Of a stretch of 64,000 nt of DNA, positions 1 through 8,749 are shown in pieces. Each line of letters starts with the position of its first letter. Position 1 is the stretch's first letter. Made by a program: the position numbers and the translations under genes. The notes under the pieces were generated by a model that saw only the letters and a program-made list of their open reading frames with translations, searched no databases and was not told the origin of the DNA. Source of the stretch: Gemmatimonadota bacterium. Its GTDB lineage: Bacteria; Latescibacterota; UBA2968; GCA-2709665. The stretch lies in contig JAPPJY010000085.1 of the NCBI GenBank assembly GCA_028874335.1, forward strand, positions 47,026-111,025, written 5' to 3'.

Positions 1-2
1 TG

Positions 3-2465
3 CCCTATCTGCGCGCCATGGTCTGCGTGACCGGAGACGGCCGCTACCAGTGGATGCTCGACAAGAAGAAAGCCATGGCGCCGCGGTCCCACCCTTACGA
101 ACACAGCCGCGACGTGGAACCCGTTGAGCCCGCGGACCTGGAGGGGGCGCAGGTCTACCCCGTGGACCCCAGGTATTACGATTCAACGAACGGCAGCGAC
201 CACCTGCCTTTGGACAGGACCTTCGACAAGGTCGTCTTCCGGGACGGGTTCGCGCCCGAAAACCAGTACCTGTTCCTCGACGGCCTGTCCAACGGCGGTC
301 ACAAGCATTACGACGGCAATTCGATCTGCCGCCTCACCCAGAACAACCGCATCTGGCTGGCCGACTGCGACTACATCAAGTCGCTGCCCAAATTCCACAA
401 CGGCGTTCTCATCTTCAAGGACGGACAATCCGCCGAAATCCCTCCCTTCGTGGAACTCGAGCGATTTGCCGCCAACCGGGATACCGGGTTCTCACAGACG
501 ACCCTGCGTTCCTACAGCGGCGTGGACTGGCGCCGCAACATCCTTTGGAACCGCGGGGCCTTCTTCCTGGTCATCGACGAGATGGAAGCCCTGGAAGAAG
601 CGGAATACAGTTTCCGCGCCGTCTGGCAGACGCTGGGCGACGTACAGCTCCGCAAAGGCGGCCTGGCCGTGGAACAGAACGGCGAGCAATTCTTCATCCA
701 CGGCCTGCCGGGGCCCGGACTCAGGCTCGAGGACGACCCGGTTACCGGCAAGAACTGGGAACGATACGAACACGCCGAGCCGATCGTGCGTATCCTCCAG
801 CAGATTGCCAACGTGCGCCTCGGGAAAGGGGAGGCCTATCGGTTTTTCAACCTGCTTTATTGCGGCCCTTTGAAGCTCGGAATCTCGCAGGTCGCGGAGA
901 ACGCCGTGCGCATCGACGGTGGTCCGGAAACCGTTTTTGCGGGCGTCGGGCAGACACGGGCGGCGACGGCTCTGCCTTCGGGCCCCCGGGTCGCGGCCGC
1001 GCAGTTTCAGATTTCTCCGCTTGCTCTCGCGATTGTCGACGGCACGGAAGTGTCATGGGAAGATACGGTGTTCAGGAGCGATCGTCCGGTGTCCCTCGAA
1101 TACGACCTGTCGTCGGCGAGGGGCGTCGTCGTCTCCTCAGGTCCGACCGAGATCACACTGTCCGCGGGAAGCAGTACGGAGGTCGAAGTGGACGGCCGGC
1201 CGGTCGCCGCCGCCGTCTCCGGCGGTGACGTCACGTTCCCTGTGCCCGGGGGCCGGCACGAAATTGCACTGATTCCTCCTGCCCTCGCGGGAATCCGCCG
1301 CGCCGTTGCCGGAAAACCCACAACAGTCTTCGTGCCCCGCTTCCGGACCCCGCGCGGGATGGGCCGTATTCCGGACCTTCCCTCGCTCTGGTCTCACCGG
1401 GAGGACAACGCCCTGCTATCCCTGCAGGCCGCGGATCTGGACGGCGACGGCAGGGATGAAGTCATCGCGGGCGGCCGCACCAGGGCCATCCACGCATACA
1501 AGGACGGAAGCCCGCTCTGGCGGTATCCCACGGGCGGCGCCGTGCGTTCCGTCTGCGCCGCGGACCTTGAAAACGGCGGCCGGCCCGAAGTCATCGCCGG
1601 TTCGGAAGACGAACGCGTATATGTTCTCGACGCCACGGGTGACCTCAAGTGGGACTTCAAGATTCCCTTCTACTTCCAGGAACCCGTCGTGCGCTCCGTC
1701 TTTACCGGCGATATCGACGGCGACGGACGCCTCGAGGTCATCGCCGCCGTGGAATCCTGGCGCTACTACGCCTTCAGCCACGACGGGAAGGAACTCTGGC
1801 ACCAGATGACCGTCCGCCCCTCCTCCACAGGCTGCGCCGCGGACCTGGACGGCGACGGCCGGGACGAGGTCATCGCCGGAACGGACTACCACCGCTGGCA
1901 CTGCATCGATGGGAACGGCGATATCCGGTGGTCCTATCATCCCGCAACGGGGCCCCGCGCCAACAGCGCCGCGGCCGGCGACGTCGACGGAGACGGGCTG
2001 AAGGAAGTCGCCTTCGCCGGCGCCGACACCCACATCCACCTCCTCAACGCGGATGGGACCCTGCTCTCGCGATTCAATACCGGAGATGAAGTTACCCGCG
2101 TCCTGATGACCGATATGGACGGTGACGGCGCGGATGAAATCGTGGCCTCATCCATGAGCTTCAACGTCTACGTCGTCAGGGGCGACGGCAGGACGCTCTA
2201 CTGGCGAACCGACCTCGGCGAAGTCGTCCGCTGCATCGCAGCCGCGGACTTCGACGGCGACGGAAAACCGGAAGTCGCCGCGGGCGTCGAGGATGGGACC
2301 GTGTACCTGCTCTCCAATGCGGACGGACGTCCCGTCGGCCGGTTACAGGCCGGCGGACCTGTCCTGGACATCGTCCCCGCGGACGTCGACGGTGACGGCA
2401 TCCCGGAAATCGTTGCCTGTTCGGAGGACGGCTTTCTGCACGTCATCAGTTGTATCGCGAAATAA
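3..2465 (+). CDS. Heparinase II/III-like protein with C-terminal FG-GAP repeats (5' end outside window)
   Basis: The frame is open to the window edge, so the N-terminus is missing; the first internal ATG is at 18. About 820 residues are visible. The first ~300 residues after that ATG resemble the C-terminal half of heparinase II/III lyases, including a GGHKHYDGNS segment like the His-rich site of that family. From about residue 470 to 800 there are eight repeats of the type DLDGDGRDEVIAG, spaced about 45 residues apart. These are FG-GAP/VCBS blades with the DxDxDG calcium loop and should fold as a beta-propeller. Likely role: polysaccharide lyase with a propeller for substrate binding or attachment; this is inferred. 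It is followed 54 bp later by an enolase-superfamily dehydratase and then a second heparinase-like gene, which fits uronic-acid polysaccharide breakdown. A signal peptide cannot be judged. Confidence 0.8.
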   Translation, partial: PYLRAMVCVTGDGRYQWMLDKKKAMAPRSHPYEHSRDVEPVEPADLEGAQVYPVDPRYYDSTNGSDHLPLDRTFDKVVFRDGFAPENQYLFLDGLSNGGHKHYDGNSICRLTQNNRIWLADCDYIKSLPKFHNGVLIFKDGQSAEIPPFVELERFAANRDTGFSQTTLRSYSGVDWRRNILWNRGAFFLVIDEMEALEEAEYSFRAVWQTLGDVQLRKGGLAVEQNGEQFFIHGLPGPGLRLEDDPVTGKNWERYEHAEPIVRILQQIANVRLGKGEAYRFFNLLYCGPLKLGISQVAENAVRIDGGPETVFAGVGQTRAATALPSGPRVAAAQFQISPLALAIVDGTEVSWEDTVFRSDRPVSLEYDLSSARGVVVSSGPTEITLSAGSSTEVEVDGRPVAAAVSGGDVTFPVPGGRHEIALIPPALAGIRRAVAGKPTTVFVPRFRTPRGMGRIPDLPSLWSHREDNALLSLQAADLDGDGRDEVIAGGRTRAIHAYKDGSPLWRYPTGGAVRSVCAADLENGGRPEVIAGSEDERVYVLDATGDLKWDFKIPFYFQEPVVRSVFTGDIDGDGRLEVIAAVESWRYYAFSHDGKELWHQMTVRPSSTGCAADLDGDGRDEVIAGTDYHRWHCIDGNGDIRWSYHPATGPRANSAAAGDVDGDGLKEVAFAGADTHIHLLNADGTLLSRFNTGDEVTRVLMTDMDGDGADEIVASSMSFNVYVVRGDGRTLYWRTDLGEVVRCIAAADFDGDGKPEVAAGVEDGTVYLLSNADGRPVGRLQAGGPVLDIVPADVDGDGIPEIVACSEDGFLHVISCIAK

Positions 2466-2519
2466 GCTCAGCTTTAAGTTCACGTCCCGCCGGTCATCCC
2501 CACACTAAAGGAAATCACC

Positions 2520-3734
2520 ATGAAGATCACCGACGTCGACATCATCCCGATCTACCCGAAGATAGCGGCACGGAATGCCGATCAGAAGACCCGTTTCATC
2601 AACCTGAACCACCGTACCATTTTCAAGATCACCACGGACAACGGCATCGTCGGGTACGGCGATGCGCGCTGTGAGGCGCCCGACCTGTCCACCGTCGAGC
2701 ACGTTATCGGGCGCGATCCCTTCGACTACGTCAACGCCAATCTGAATTCGGGCCTGATGGGGGCGCTGTACGACGCCATGGGCAAGCATCTCGAGATACC
2801 GGCGTACAAACTCATGGGCCAGAGGATACGCGACCGGGTGCCCGTGGCGGCGTGGACCCGGCCCGCGTCGCCGGAAGACCTGGCCAAAGACGTCCAGCGG
2901 GCCGTCGGCGAAGGATACATGATCTTCAAGATCCACACCTGTGCGCATTACGACGTCCTTGAACAGACCCGGGCGGTGGAGGAGGTGGCGCCGCCGGGAT
3001 TCAAGATGCACTACGATTTCAATCACAACCGGCCGCTTGCCGCCGTCCTGCGAATCCTGAAGGAACTGGAAGACTCGCCCGTGGTGGGGATGATCGAGGA
3101 CCCCCTCGTTCTTTCCGACGTGGAAGGGTGGCGCCTGCTGCGGCAGAAGACCAGCTTTCCGCTCCTCATGCACGTGCCGCAACTCGGCGGCGGGCAGGAA
3201 ATCATCAGGGGCTGCGCCGACGCCTATATGATCGGCGAAGGCGGAATCGGCCCCACCCTCGTGCGCGGATTTGCCGCGGCCCTGGCCAATGTCTCCTCGG
3301 TCATCCAACTTACCGGCGGTACGCTGACCAAGGCGATGGCCCTGCACATGGGCGCCGTAATACCAAATGTCGCCCATTGCACGAACCTGGACGACCAGTA
3401 CGACCAGGACGTTGTCAAACAGCGGATCGAGGTGGCGGCGGGTTCGTCTCCCATACCGGAGGGTCCCGGCCTGGGCGTCGAGGTCGACGAAGACGCGCTG
3501 GCCGAATGCGCGGCCAACGAACCCACGGTTATCCCAACCACAATCGGCATCCTGCACCTGCCAGGCGGAAACAGACTCTACACGAAAGGGTTTCCAAATG
3601 TGCCCCGGGTCACGGGATTTCCCGAAGGCAATACCCGGGGCATACGCCTGGAGGTGTGGGAAGACGACGGCACGGAAGCGTTTCAGGAGACGCTGGAACG
3701 CATTGAACAGGACGGTCCGTTCATGGAGAAATAG
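2520..3734 (+). CDS. Mandelate racemase/muconate lactonizing enzyme family (sugar-acid dehydratase-like)
   Basis: A 404-residue enolase-superfamily protein. An AAAGGAA ribosome-binding site lies about 7 bases before the ATG. The capping domain is residues 1-125. The barrel carries a K-x-H type motif (FKIHT, about 138-142), a metal-ligand Asp in HYDFN (about 165) and a ligand Glu in MIEDP (about 192); the third ligand is less certain. Family members abstract a proton alpha to a carboxylate, most often as aldonate/uronate dehydratases. Position between two heparinase-like genes suggests dehydration of a sugar acid released from the polymer; the substrate cannot be read from sequence. Confidence 0.87.
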   Translation: MKITDVDIIPIYPKIAARNADQKTRFINLNHRTIFKITTDNGIVGYGDARCEAPDLSTVEHVIGRDPFDYVNANLNSGLMGALYDAMGKHLEIPAYKLMGQRIRDRVPVAAWTRPASPEDLAKDVQRAVGEGYMIFKIHTCAHYDVLEQTRAVEEVAPPGFKMHYDFNHNRPLAAVLRILKELEDSPVVGMIEDPLVLSDVEGWRLLRQKTSFPLLMHVPQLGGGQEIIRGCADAYMIGEGGIGPTLVRGFAAALANVSSVIQLTGGTLTKAMALHMGAVIPNVAHCTNLDDQYDQDVVKQRIEVAAGSSPIPEGPGLGVEVDEDALAECAANEPTVIPTTIGILHLPGGNRLYTKGFPNVPRVTGFPEGNTRGIRLEVWEDDGTEAFQETLERIEQDGPFMEK

Positions 3735-3791
3735 TCGTACAGTCCCCGCCCGCCGGAGGGTGGGGGCTGAATCGCAGGAACAGGAGTTGCC

Positions 3792-6506
3792 ATGCCGCTT
3801 CTCAACGTCGAACGCGCACGCGAAAACGTGCGGCGCTACACCTGGGCGCAGGCCATCGTCGAAGCCTGGAAGAAAGAGGTTGACTATATCGTCAGCCGGG
3901 ACCGGGATTTCGTCGAGGCGATGATATCCGAACTCACGCTCTGGCCGGAGTACGGCCAGAACTGTCCCGTCTGCGTGGACCGGCTCTCGTCCATGGGCGA
4001 AACCGGTATCTATGATTGGGACCCGGCCGATCCGGACCGGCTCGTCTGCAAATACTGCGGAACGGAGTACCCCAACGCCGATTATCCGGAGACGGGCAGC
4101 GTTACCGCGCCCCGAATGAACCAGACATTCACCTTCTATCTTACCGAGGCGGAACGCGCGCGCCCCGAAGACAGATCGGGTGAACACGCGTTCAAATGGG
4201 TCCGCACGCCGGTGCATACAAGCTGGACCGGCGTCATCCGCGCGAAGAAGGGCCGCTGGTGCTTCGAGAAGATTTCCCCACTCGCCAAGCTGTACGCACT
4301 CACCGGCGACGTCCGGTACGCGCAGATGAGCGCGTGGATCATGGACTGTATGGCGCGGCGGTATCCCAACTGGTTGTTTCACTCCTACGACGGGACCGTT
4401 GCGGACTGTCCGCCGGCAGAGGTCGCGGCATCCATGGGAAAATATCCTCCCGCGGGCCGATTCCCTGTAGAAACCATCATCTCCGCCTTTGAGGGCCGGC
4501 ACCGGGTGGGTGACCACGCCGTACTCAACAACGGCTTCTGGGGCGCCGGACGCTTCGGGTGCAGCGGGTCCGACGGGTGGTACCTTCTTGCGATCGTGCA
4601 GGCCTACGAACTGATCAGGAGCGCCCGGCAGGCGGACGGTTCACCCGTCATCACGCCGGAAATGGACCGGCGCATCGTGGACGACCTCATCCTGGCGGGC
4701 TGTGCAGACACCGAAAACTGGAATGACATCAACAACAAATGCGGTCCCGGTCGCGCGCTCAGCGCCGCGGTGGGTATTCTGTTCGGCAAGCCGGAAAGCG
4801 TGCGCCGCGCTGTCGAGGGGTTCGAATTGCTGATGGACGACGCCTTCCATTTCGACGGCTTCTGCACGGAGTCGCCGAGCTATTCGGCCATGCACCTCAA
4901 CCAGCTGCGAGAGATTCCGGAACTGCTCGACGGGTACTCCGACCCCGAGGGGTACGAACCGGGGACCGGCGCCGCCATGAAGAACCTGGACCCATTCCGG
5001 CACTTCGACCGCTACCGTCTGGCGCTGGAAAGCATGGTCCGCATGCTGGACCCGAACCTGCAGGAACCGGTTATCGGAGACTCGAGGGAAGGCCGGAGCA
5101 TCGAACCCGTCTACGCCGAGACACTCGCCGCCCATTACGGCAGCCGCTACGCCGGTCTGGTGGAAAACTCACAGGGGGCGCCGCTGGCGGAGAAAGGGGA
5201 GGAATACGCCCTCTGGCACCGGGACCCCGATCTGAAGGCGGACGACGAAACCGGCCTGCCGCACCGGACGGAGTGGTTTCCCGGCTGGCACGTAGGCGTT
5301 CTGCGAGCGGGAAATCCGCGTGGGCATACCGCCTTTTATCTGAACGGCTACGCGTACGGCGGCCATCGCCACCGGGATACCCTGGGCATCATTTATATCG
5401 CCCATGGCCGGGAGATGGCGGCCGACAGGGGATATATCTGGGACGACCCCAGAAACGCATGGACCGGCAGCACGCTTGCTCACAACATCGTCACCGTGGA
5501 CGGCCGGAGCCAGGCCGGCGACAACAAGCCCGCGGTGCTGGAACTGTTTGGAACGGGCGCGGGCGTTGAAGTCGTGCAGGCGTCCGCAGCACCATACGAA
5601 CAGTGCGATCTGTACCGGCGCACCTGCGTGCTGGTCCAGGTCCCCGGCGATCAGACCTATGCCGTCGACCTGTTCCGGATCGCCGGGGGCGGCCTTCACC
5701 AGTACGGCTTTCACAGCAACGGCCGCCTCACGGGGTTTTTCGGCGCCGCCCCGGAACCCGTCGACGAACACGTCGAATGGCTGTCCAATATCCGCGCAGC
5801 CCAACCCCGGGGTCCGTTCACCGCAACCTGGGACAACAACGGTGTCGGAATTGAACTCACCCTGCTCAACCCCGTCCATCGCCTGCTGCTCGTGGACGCG
5901 CCGGGCTGGCGTTCGGACCTGGGGGAGGAACTCAACGCCCCGCCCGTGCAGCAGGTCCTGGCGGAACGCCGCGGCGATACGGACCTGAAGAGCGGATTTG
6001 CCGCGGTCATTTCGCCATACACGGATCGTTCGCCCGTCCTGTCGTCCAGACTCGTGCTGGACAATGCGGACACCGGCGCGATGGCGGTTGCCGTCTGTCG
6101 CGAGGGATGTACGGACTACGTCTACTCCGCGCCGGACGGCGGTGTCCACGACATCGGACCGCTGTCCGTATCGGGCCGGTTCGCCTTTGCGTCCGTCGAT
6201 GACGACGGCCGCCTGCTGCGCGCGTATCTGCTTTGCGGCACCGAACTCCGCTGCAACGGGCATGCGCTGACCATCGACCGGGCGGCGGTCTCCCTGGAAG
6301 TCGCCCGCGTCACCGATCGTACCTACTACCTGCGGAACGCCGTGCCCGATCCCGATACCCTTCCGGGCACCTATCTTCTGTGCGGCGATACCGGGTACGA
6401 AATCGAGGACGCCACCGAAGAATCCATCACGGTTCGGGATTACCCCGCCACAGAATGCGACACCGTCACGTTGCTGAAGAGCGTCGAGTTTATGGCGGAG
6501 GCCTGA
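3792..6506 (+). CDS. Heparinase II/III family protein with N-terminal zinc-ribbon-like motif
   Basis: A 904-residue protein; AGGAG lies 6 bases before the ATG. No signal peptide is visible (the N-terminus is charged, MPLLNVERARENVRR), so it may act in the cytoplasm. Four cysteines, C58, C61, C86 and C89 (CPVC and CKYC), look like a zinc ribbon. The middle is an alpha/alpha toroid as in chondroitin/heparin/alginate lyases. The C-terminal beta-sandwich starts with the family's conserved His segment GGHRHRDTLG (about 523-532) and a SxLAHNIVTVDG motif near 560. Family members eliminate at uronic acid residues. The downstream neighbour is convergent, with a perfect palindrome between them. Confidence 0.87.
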   Translation: MPLLNVERARENVRRYTWAQAIVEAWKKEVDYIVSRDRDFVEAMISELTLWPEYGQNCPVCVDRLSSMGETGIYDWDPADPDRLVCKYCGTEYPNADYPETGSVTAPRMNQTFTFYLTEAERARPEDRSGEHAFKWVRTPVHTSWTGVIRAKKGRWCFEKISPLAKLYALTGDVRYAQMSAWIMDCMARRYPNWLFHSYDGTVADCPPAEVAASMGKYPPAGRFPVETIISAFEGRHRVGDHAVLNNGFWGAGRFGCSGSDGWYLLAIVQAYELIRSARQADGSPVITPEMDRRIVDDLILAGCADTENWNDINNKCGPGRALSAAVGILFGKPESVRRAVEGFELLMDDAFHFDGFCTESPSYSAMHLNQLREIPELLDGYSDPEGYEPGTGAAMKNLDPFRHFDRYRLALESMVRMLDPNLQEPVIGDSREGRSIEPVYAETLAAHYGSRYAGLVENSQGAPLAEKGEEYALWHRDPDLKADDETGLPHRTEWFPGWHVGVLRAGNPRGHTAFYLNGYAYGGHRHRDTLGIIYIAHGREMAADRGYIWDDPRNAWTGSTLAHNIVTVDGRSQAGDNKPAVLELFGTGAGVEVVQASAAPYEQCDLYRRTCVLVQVPGDQTYAVDLFRIAGGGLHQYGFHSNGRLTGFFGAAPEPVDEHVEWLSNIRAAQPRGPFTATWDNNGVGIELTLLNPVHRLLLVDAPGWRSDLGEELNAPPVQQVLAERRGDTDLKSGFAAVISPYTDRSPVLSSRLVLDNADTGAMAVAVCREGCTDYVYSAPDGGVHDIGPLSVSGRFAFASVDDDGRLLRAYLLCGTELRCNGHALTIDRAAVSLEVARVTDRTYYLRNAVPDPDTLPGTYLLCGDTGYEIEDATEESITVRDYPATECDTVTLLKSVEFMAEA

Positions 6507-6525
6507 CGAAGCAACGGCCGTTTTT

Positions 6526-6553
6526 GTAGGGGCGACCGGCCGGTCGCCCCTAC
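6526..6553. repeat. 28-bp perfect palindrome between convergent genes
   Basis: Arms GTAGGGGCGACCG and its exact complement meet with no unpaired loop. It lies 19 bp after the heparinase stop and ends at the 3' edge of the convergent Gfo/Idh gene. The T run precedes the stem on the plus strand, so it is not a textbook intrinsic terminator in either direction, but it could still form a strong 3'-end hairpin for both transcripts. A degenerate copy sits at 23792-23816. Confidence 0.65.
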
Positions 6554-7398
6554 AGATTCACAAATCCCGACAATACCCGTTTCTGCCCCGCCACGTCAAG
6601 AATGCTGCGGATGATCAGGCTCTCCTTCCTGTCGATGCCGGGTTCTCCGGATTCGAACAGGTCCAGCACGGCATCCGCGGTATTCAGAAAGATGCGGCCG
6701 GAGTCGACCTGGAAGTACCGCGTCGCTTTGGTGGTGGTCACCGAAGCGGCAAAGGGTGTACTCGACCCGGCATATACGTTCACCACCGCGGTACGTCCTC
6801 CCGTATAATCCAGCAGCAGTTGTGACTGTCTTCCCGACCCCCGGCGCATGACCCGGCGCACGCCCGGTCCCAAACAGCTGACGGCCAGTTCGAGGGGATG
6901 GATCGCGTATTCTCCGAATGACCTGCCGCCGCCCCAGGTGACCATGTGCCGGACCTGCCTGTGCCCGGCTTCCTCCACGTAGTCCTGCACTTCGGTATAG
7001 CGCAGCGCGGAGCTTGTCTGCATGGGCACCCGATGCCTGTCGGCGAGCGCGAAAATCCGTCTGGCCGTGCGCAGGTCCGGGGCAAAGGTCTTGTCCACGT
7101 ACGTGGGCTTTCCGTAAGGAAATACCTGTTGGCACAGCTCGAGGTGCGTCTCCGGGGTGGAAGGCGCCAGCACCATGAAGCAGTCCACCGCCTCGTTCAA
7201 CCGGGCCGCGTCGGGGAACCAGGGCACGTTGTTCGCCTCGGCCCACTTCCTCCCGGCTCTCGGACGCATCCCCGTACACCCCGCCACTACGAAACCCCGA
7301 TGCTTCAGTTCATTTCGCAGCAGTTTCACGTAGACGTTGGCGTGGAAGTTCTCCAGATTGTCATCCACAAACCCGATCCGTTTCTCTCCACCTGTCAT
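6550..7398 (-). CDS. Gfo/Idh/MocA family oxidoreductase (divergent)
   Basis: A 282-residue protein using the ATG at 7398. An upstream in-frame ATG at 7440 lies inside the preceding gene, whereas GGAGG sits 8 bases before 7398. N-terminal Rossmann fold, then a YVDKTFAP motif where most relatives have EKP, so the active-site lysine is kept. The C-terminal half has the usual open beta-sheet. It follows the other oxidoreductase gene after a 16-bp gap, so the two are co-transcribed. Probable NAD(P)-dependent dehydrogenation of a sugar or sugar acid; substrate unknown. Confidence 0.8.
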   Translation of the reverse strand: MTGGEKRIGFVDDNLENFHANVYVKLLRNELKHRGFVVAGCTGMRPRAGRKWAEANNVPWFPDAARLNEAVDCFMVLAPSTPETHLELCQQVFPYGKPTYVDKTFAPDLRTARRIFALADRHRVPMQTSSALRYTEVQDYVEEAGHRQVRHMVTWGGGRSFGEYAIHPLELAVSCLGPGVRRVMRRGSGRQSQLLLDYTGGRTAVVNVYAGSSTPFAASVTTTKATRYFQVDSGRIFLNTADAVLDLFESGEPGIDRKESLIIRSILDVAGQKRVLSGFVNL

Positions 7399-7414
7399 TC
7401 TTCCGACCTCCGAA

Positions 7415-8449
7415 TTACGGCCACGCGGGCGCATCCGCAACGCGCACGATGCCGCCGTTCTCGATGGACTGGTGCCAGGCGTCCAGCACGGCCGTGGCGC
7501 GCCACCCGTCCAGTGCCGTCACAAACGGGGCCCGATCTTCGATCACGGCGTCGACAAAGCTGTTCACGCACGACGGAAACGCCCCTACCCACTTGTCGAA
7601 CACCCGGTAGTTCAGCAGCGACCGCGGCCATTTGAACTTCTCCTCCGTACTCATTTCAATCGCCTCGGCCTTCCGGTCCAGATTAACGTGGCCCCTCTCT
7701 CCGATCACCTGCATGAAGGAGTCCGGCATCGACGGATGGGTATTGGGATAGATCCAGGCCGACTCGAACGTGGCGACGGAACCGCCGTCGAACTTCACGA
7801 GCCCCTGCATCATGTCGTACGTATCGATCCCCCTGGCGGCCAGCACCTTTTTGATTCCGTAGCCGTGGACCTCGACGGGACTCTGATCGAACCACCAGCA
7901 TGTCAGGTCGATATCGTGCGCCGACAGGAACCAGGCGGGCGACGATTTCGCGGACCAGGGCAGCATCTCGGTCGGCACGGATATGGGGTTGTTCTTTCGC
8001 GCGTAGCCCATCAGCGGCCTGCCGATTTCCCCGTCACTGATCATATTCCACGTGGCGTTGTACGGCGCCAGCCACCGGTGATTGTACGAGACCTGGAGCT
8101 TCAGTCCGGTGCGTTTCACGGCATCCACGATTTCGGTGGCTTCTTCCAGGTCCGTTGTCATCGGCTTTTCGACGTGCACGTGACAACCCGCCTCCAGGCA
8201 TGCGATAACCGGCTCCCGGTGGGCCCAGTCCGGCGTGGCGATATAGACGATGTCCAGCGTCTCATTCTCCAGCATTTCGTGATAGTTCACATACCCGGCG
8301 GAAACCGAAAACTCGTCCTGCGCCCTGCTCAGCTTTTCCGCGTCCAGCGTACAGAATGCCGCCAGCTCAACCAGCGGGTTCCGGTGCAGGACCTGCGTCA
8401 CGCTGTTGCCCATTATGCCAAGGCCGATCACACCTGCGCGCTGCTTCAT
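7415..8449 (-). CDS. Gfo/Idh/MocA family NAD(P)-dependent oxidoreductase
   Basis: A 344-residue protein preceded by GGAGGGAAGCAT before the ATG. The dinucleotide-binding loop is GVIGLGIMGN (residues 6-15). The canonical EKP motif is E94-K95-P96 in HVEKPMTTD. A later segment, SAHDIDLTCWW, matches the conserved D/H pair of the C-terminal domain. Full length for the family. It is translationally close to the downstream relative at 6550-7398. The context among heparinase-type lyases and a sugar-acid dehydratase points to oxidation of a carbohydrate intermediate. Confidence 0.9.
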   Translation of the reverse strand: MKQRAGVIGLGIMGNSVTQVLHRNPLVELAAFCTLDAEKLSRAQDEFSVSAGYVNYHEMLENETLDIVYIATPDWAHREPVIACLEAGCHVHVEKPMTTDLEEATEIVDAVKRTGLKLQVSYNHRWLAPYNATWNMISDGEIGRPLMGYARKNNPISVPTEMLPWSAKSSPAWFLSAHDIDLTCWWFDQSPVEVHGYGIKKVLAARGIDTYDMMQGLVKFDGGSVATFESAWIYPNTHPSMPDSFMQVIGERGHVNLDRKAEAIEMSTEEKFKWPRSLLNYRVFDKWVGAFPSCVNSFVDAVIEDRAPFVTALDGWRATAVLDAWHQSIENGGIVRVADAPAWP

Positions 8450-8544
8450 ATGCTTCCCTCCTTAACTCTTGTCCCATAAAGGGTTTGAGAGTTTTCAACA
8501 GTCGCTACACCGGTCACGAGCGCCCTGCCACCGAAGGCAATCTG

Positions 8545-8745
8545 TCTGCAATCACGACATGATCCACACGTAGCCGGAGCGAGGGCATCCTGCCCTCGAA
8601 CGTCACGTCACCTGCCATTTTCCACATCAAGGTCCAGTCGCTTCGATCCCATCCGAAACCACATCTGGAATGACGGCGCAAAGACCTCACCTGTTCGCCA
8701 TCGAGGGCAGGATGCCCTCGCTCCCGGGATCGCCGCCCGACCGCT
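8545..8745 (-). repeat. Degenerate copy of MITE-like element (reverse orientation)
   Basis: Two short hairpins, CGAGGGCATCCTGCCCTCG at 8580-8598 and its reverse complement at 8702-8720, are 122 bp apart. The same pair occurs 121 and 120 bp apart in the fuller copies at 56124 and 57629. Flanking text such as ATCACGACATGATCCAC also matches the reverse complement of the 56.1-kb copy. The outer ends are eroded; the right side stops at the end of the neighbouring heparinase gene. It fills most of the 8450-8749 gap; no gene is seen there. Confidence 0.75.
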
Positions 8746-8749
8746 TTCC

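Noticed and set aside
2505..4517. Long minus-strand open frame (670 codons) opposite the dehydratase and heparinase genes
   Set aside because: It is an antisense shadow of high-GC genes; its translation is low-complexity with many H, R and G, has no family motif and no ribosome-binding site.
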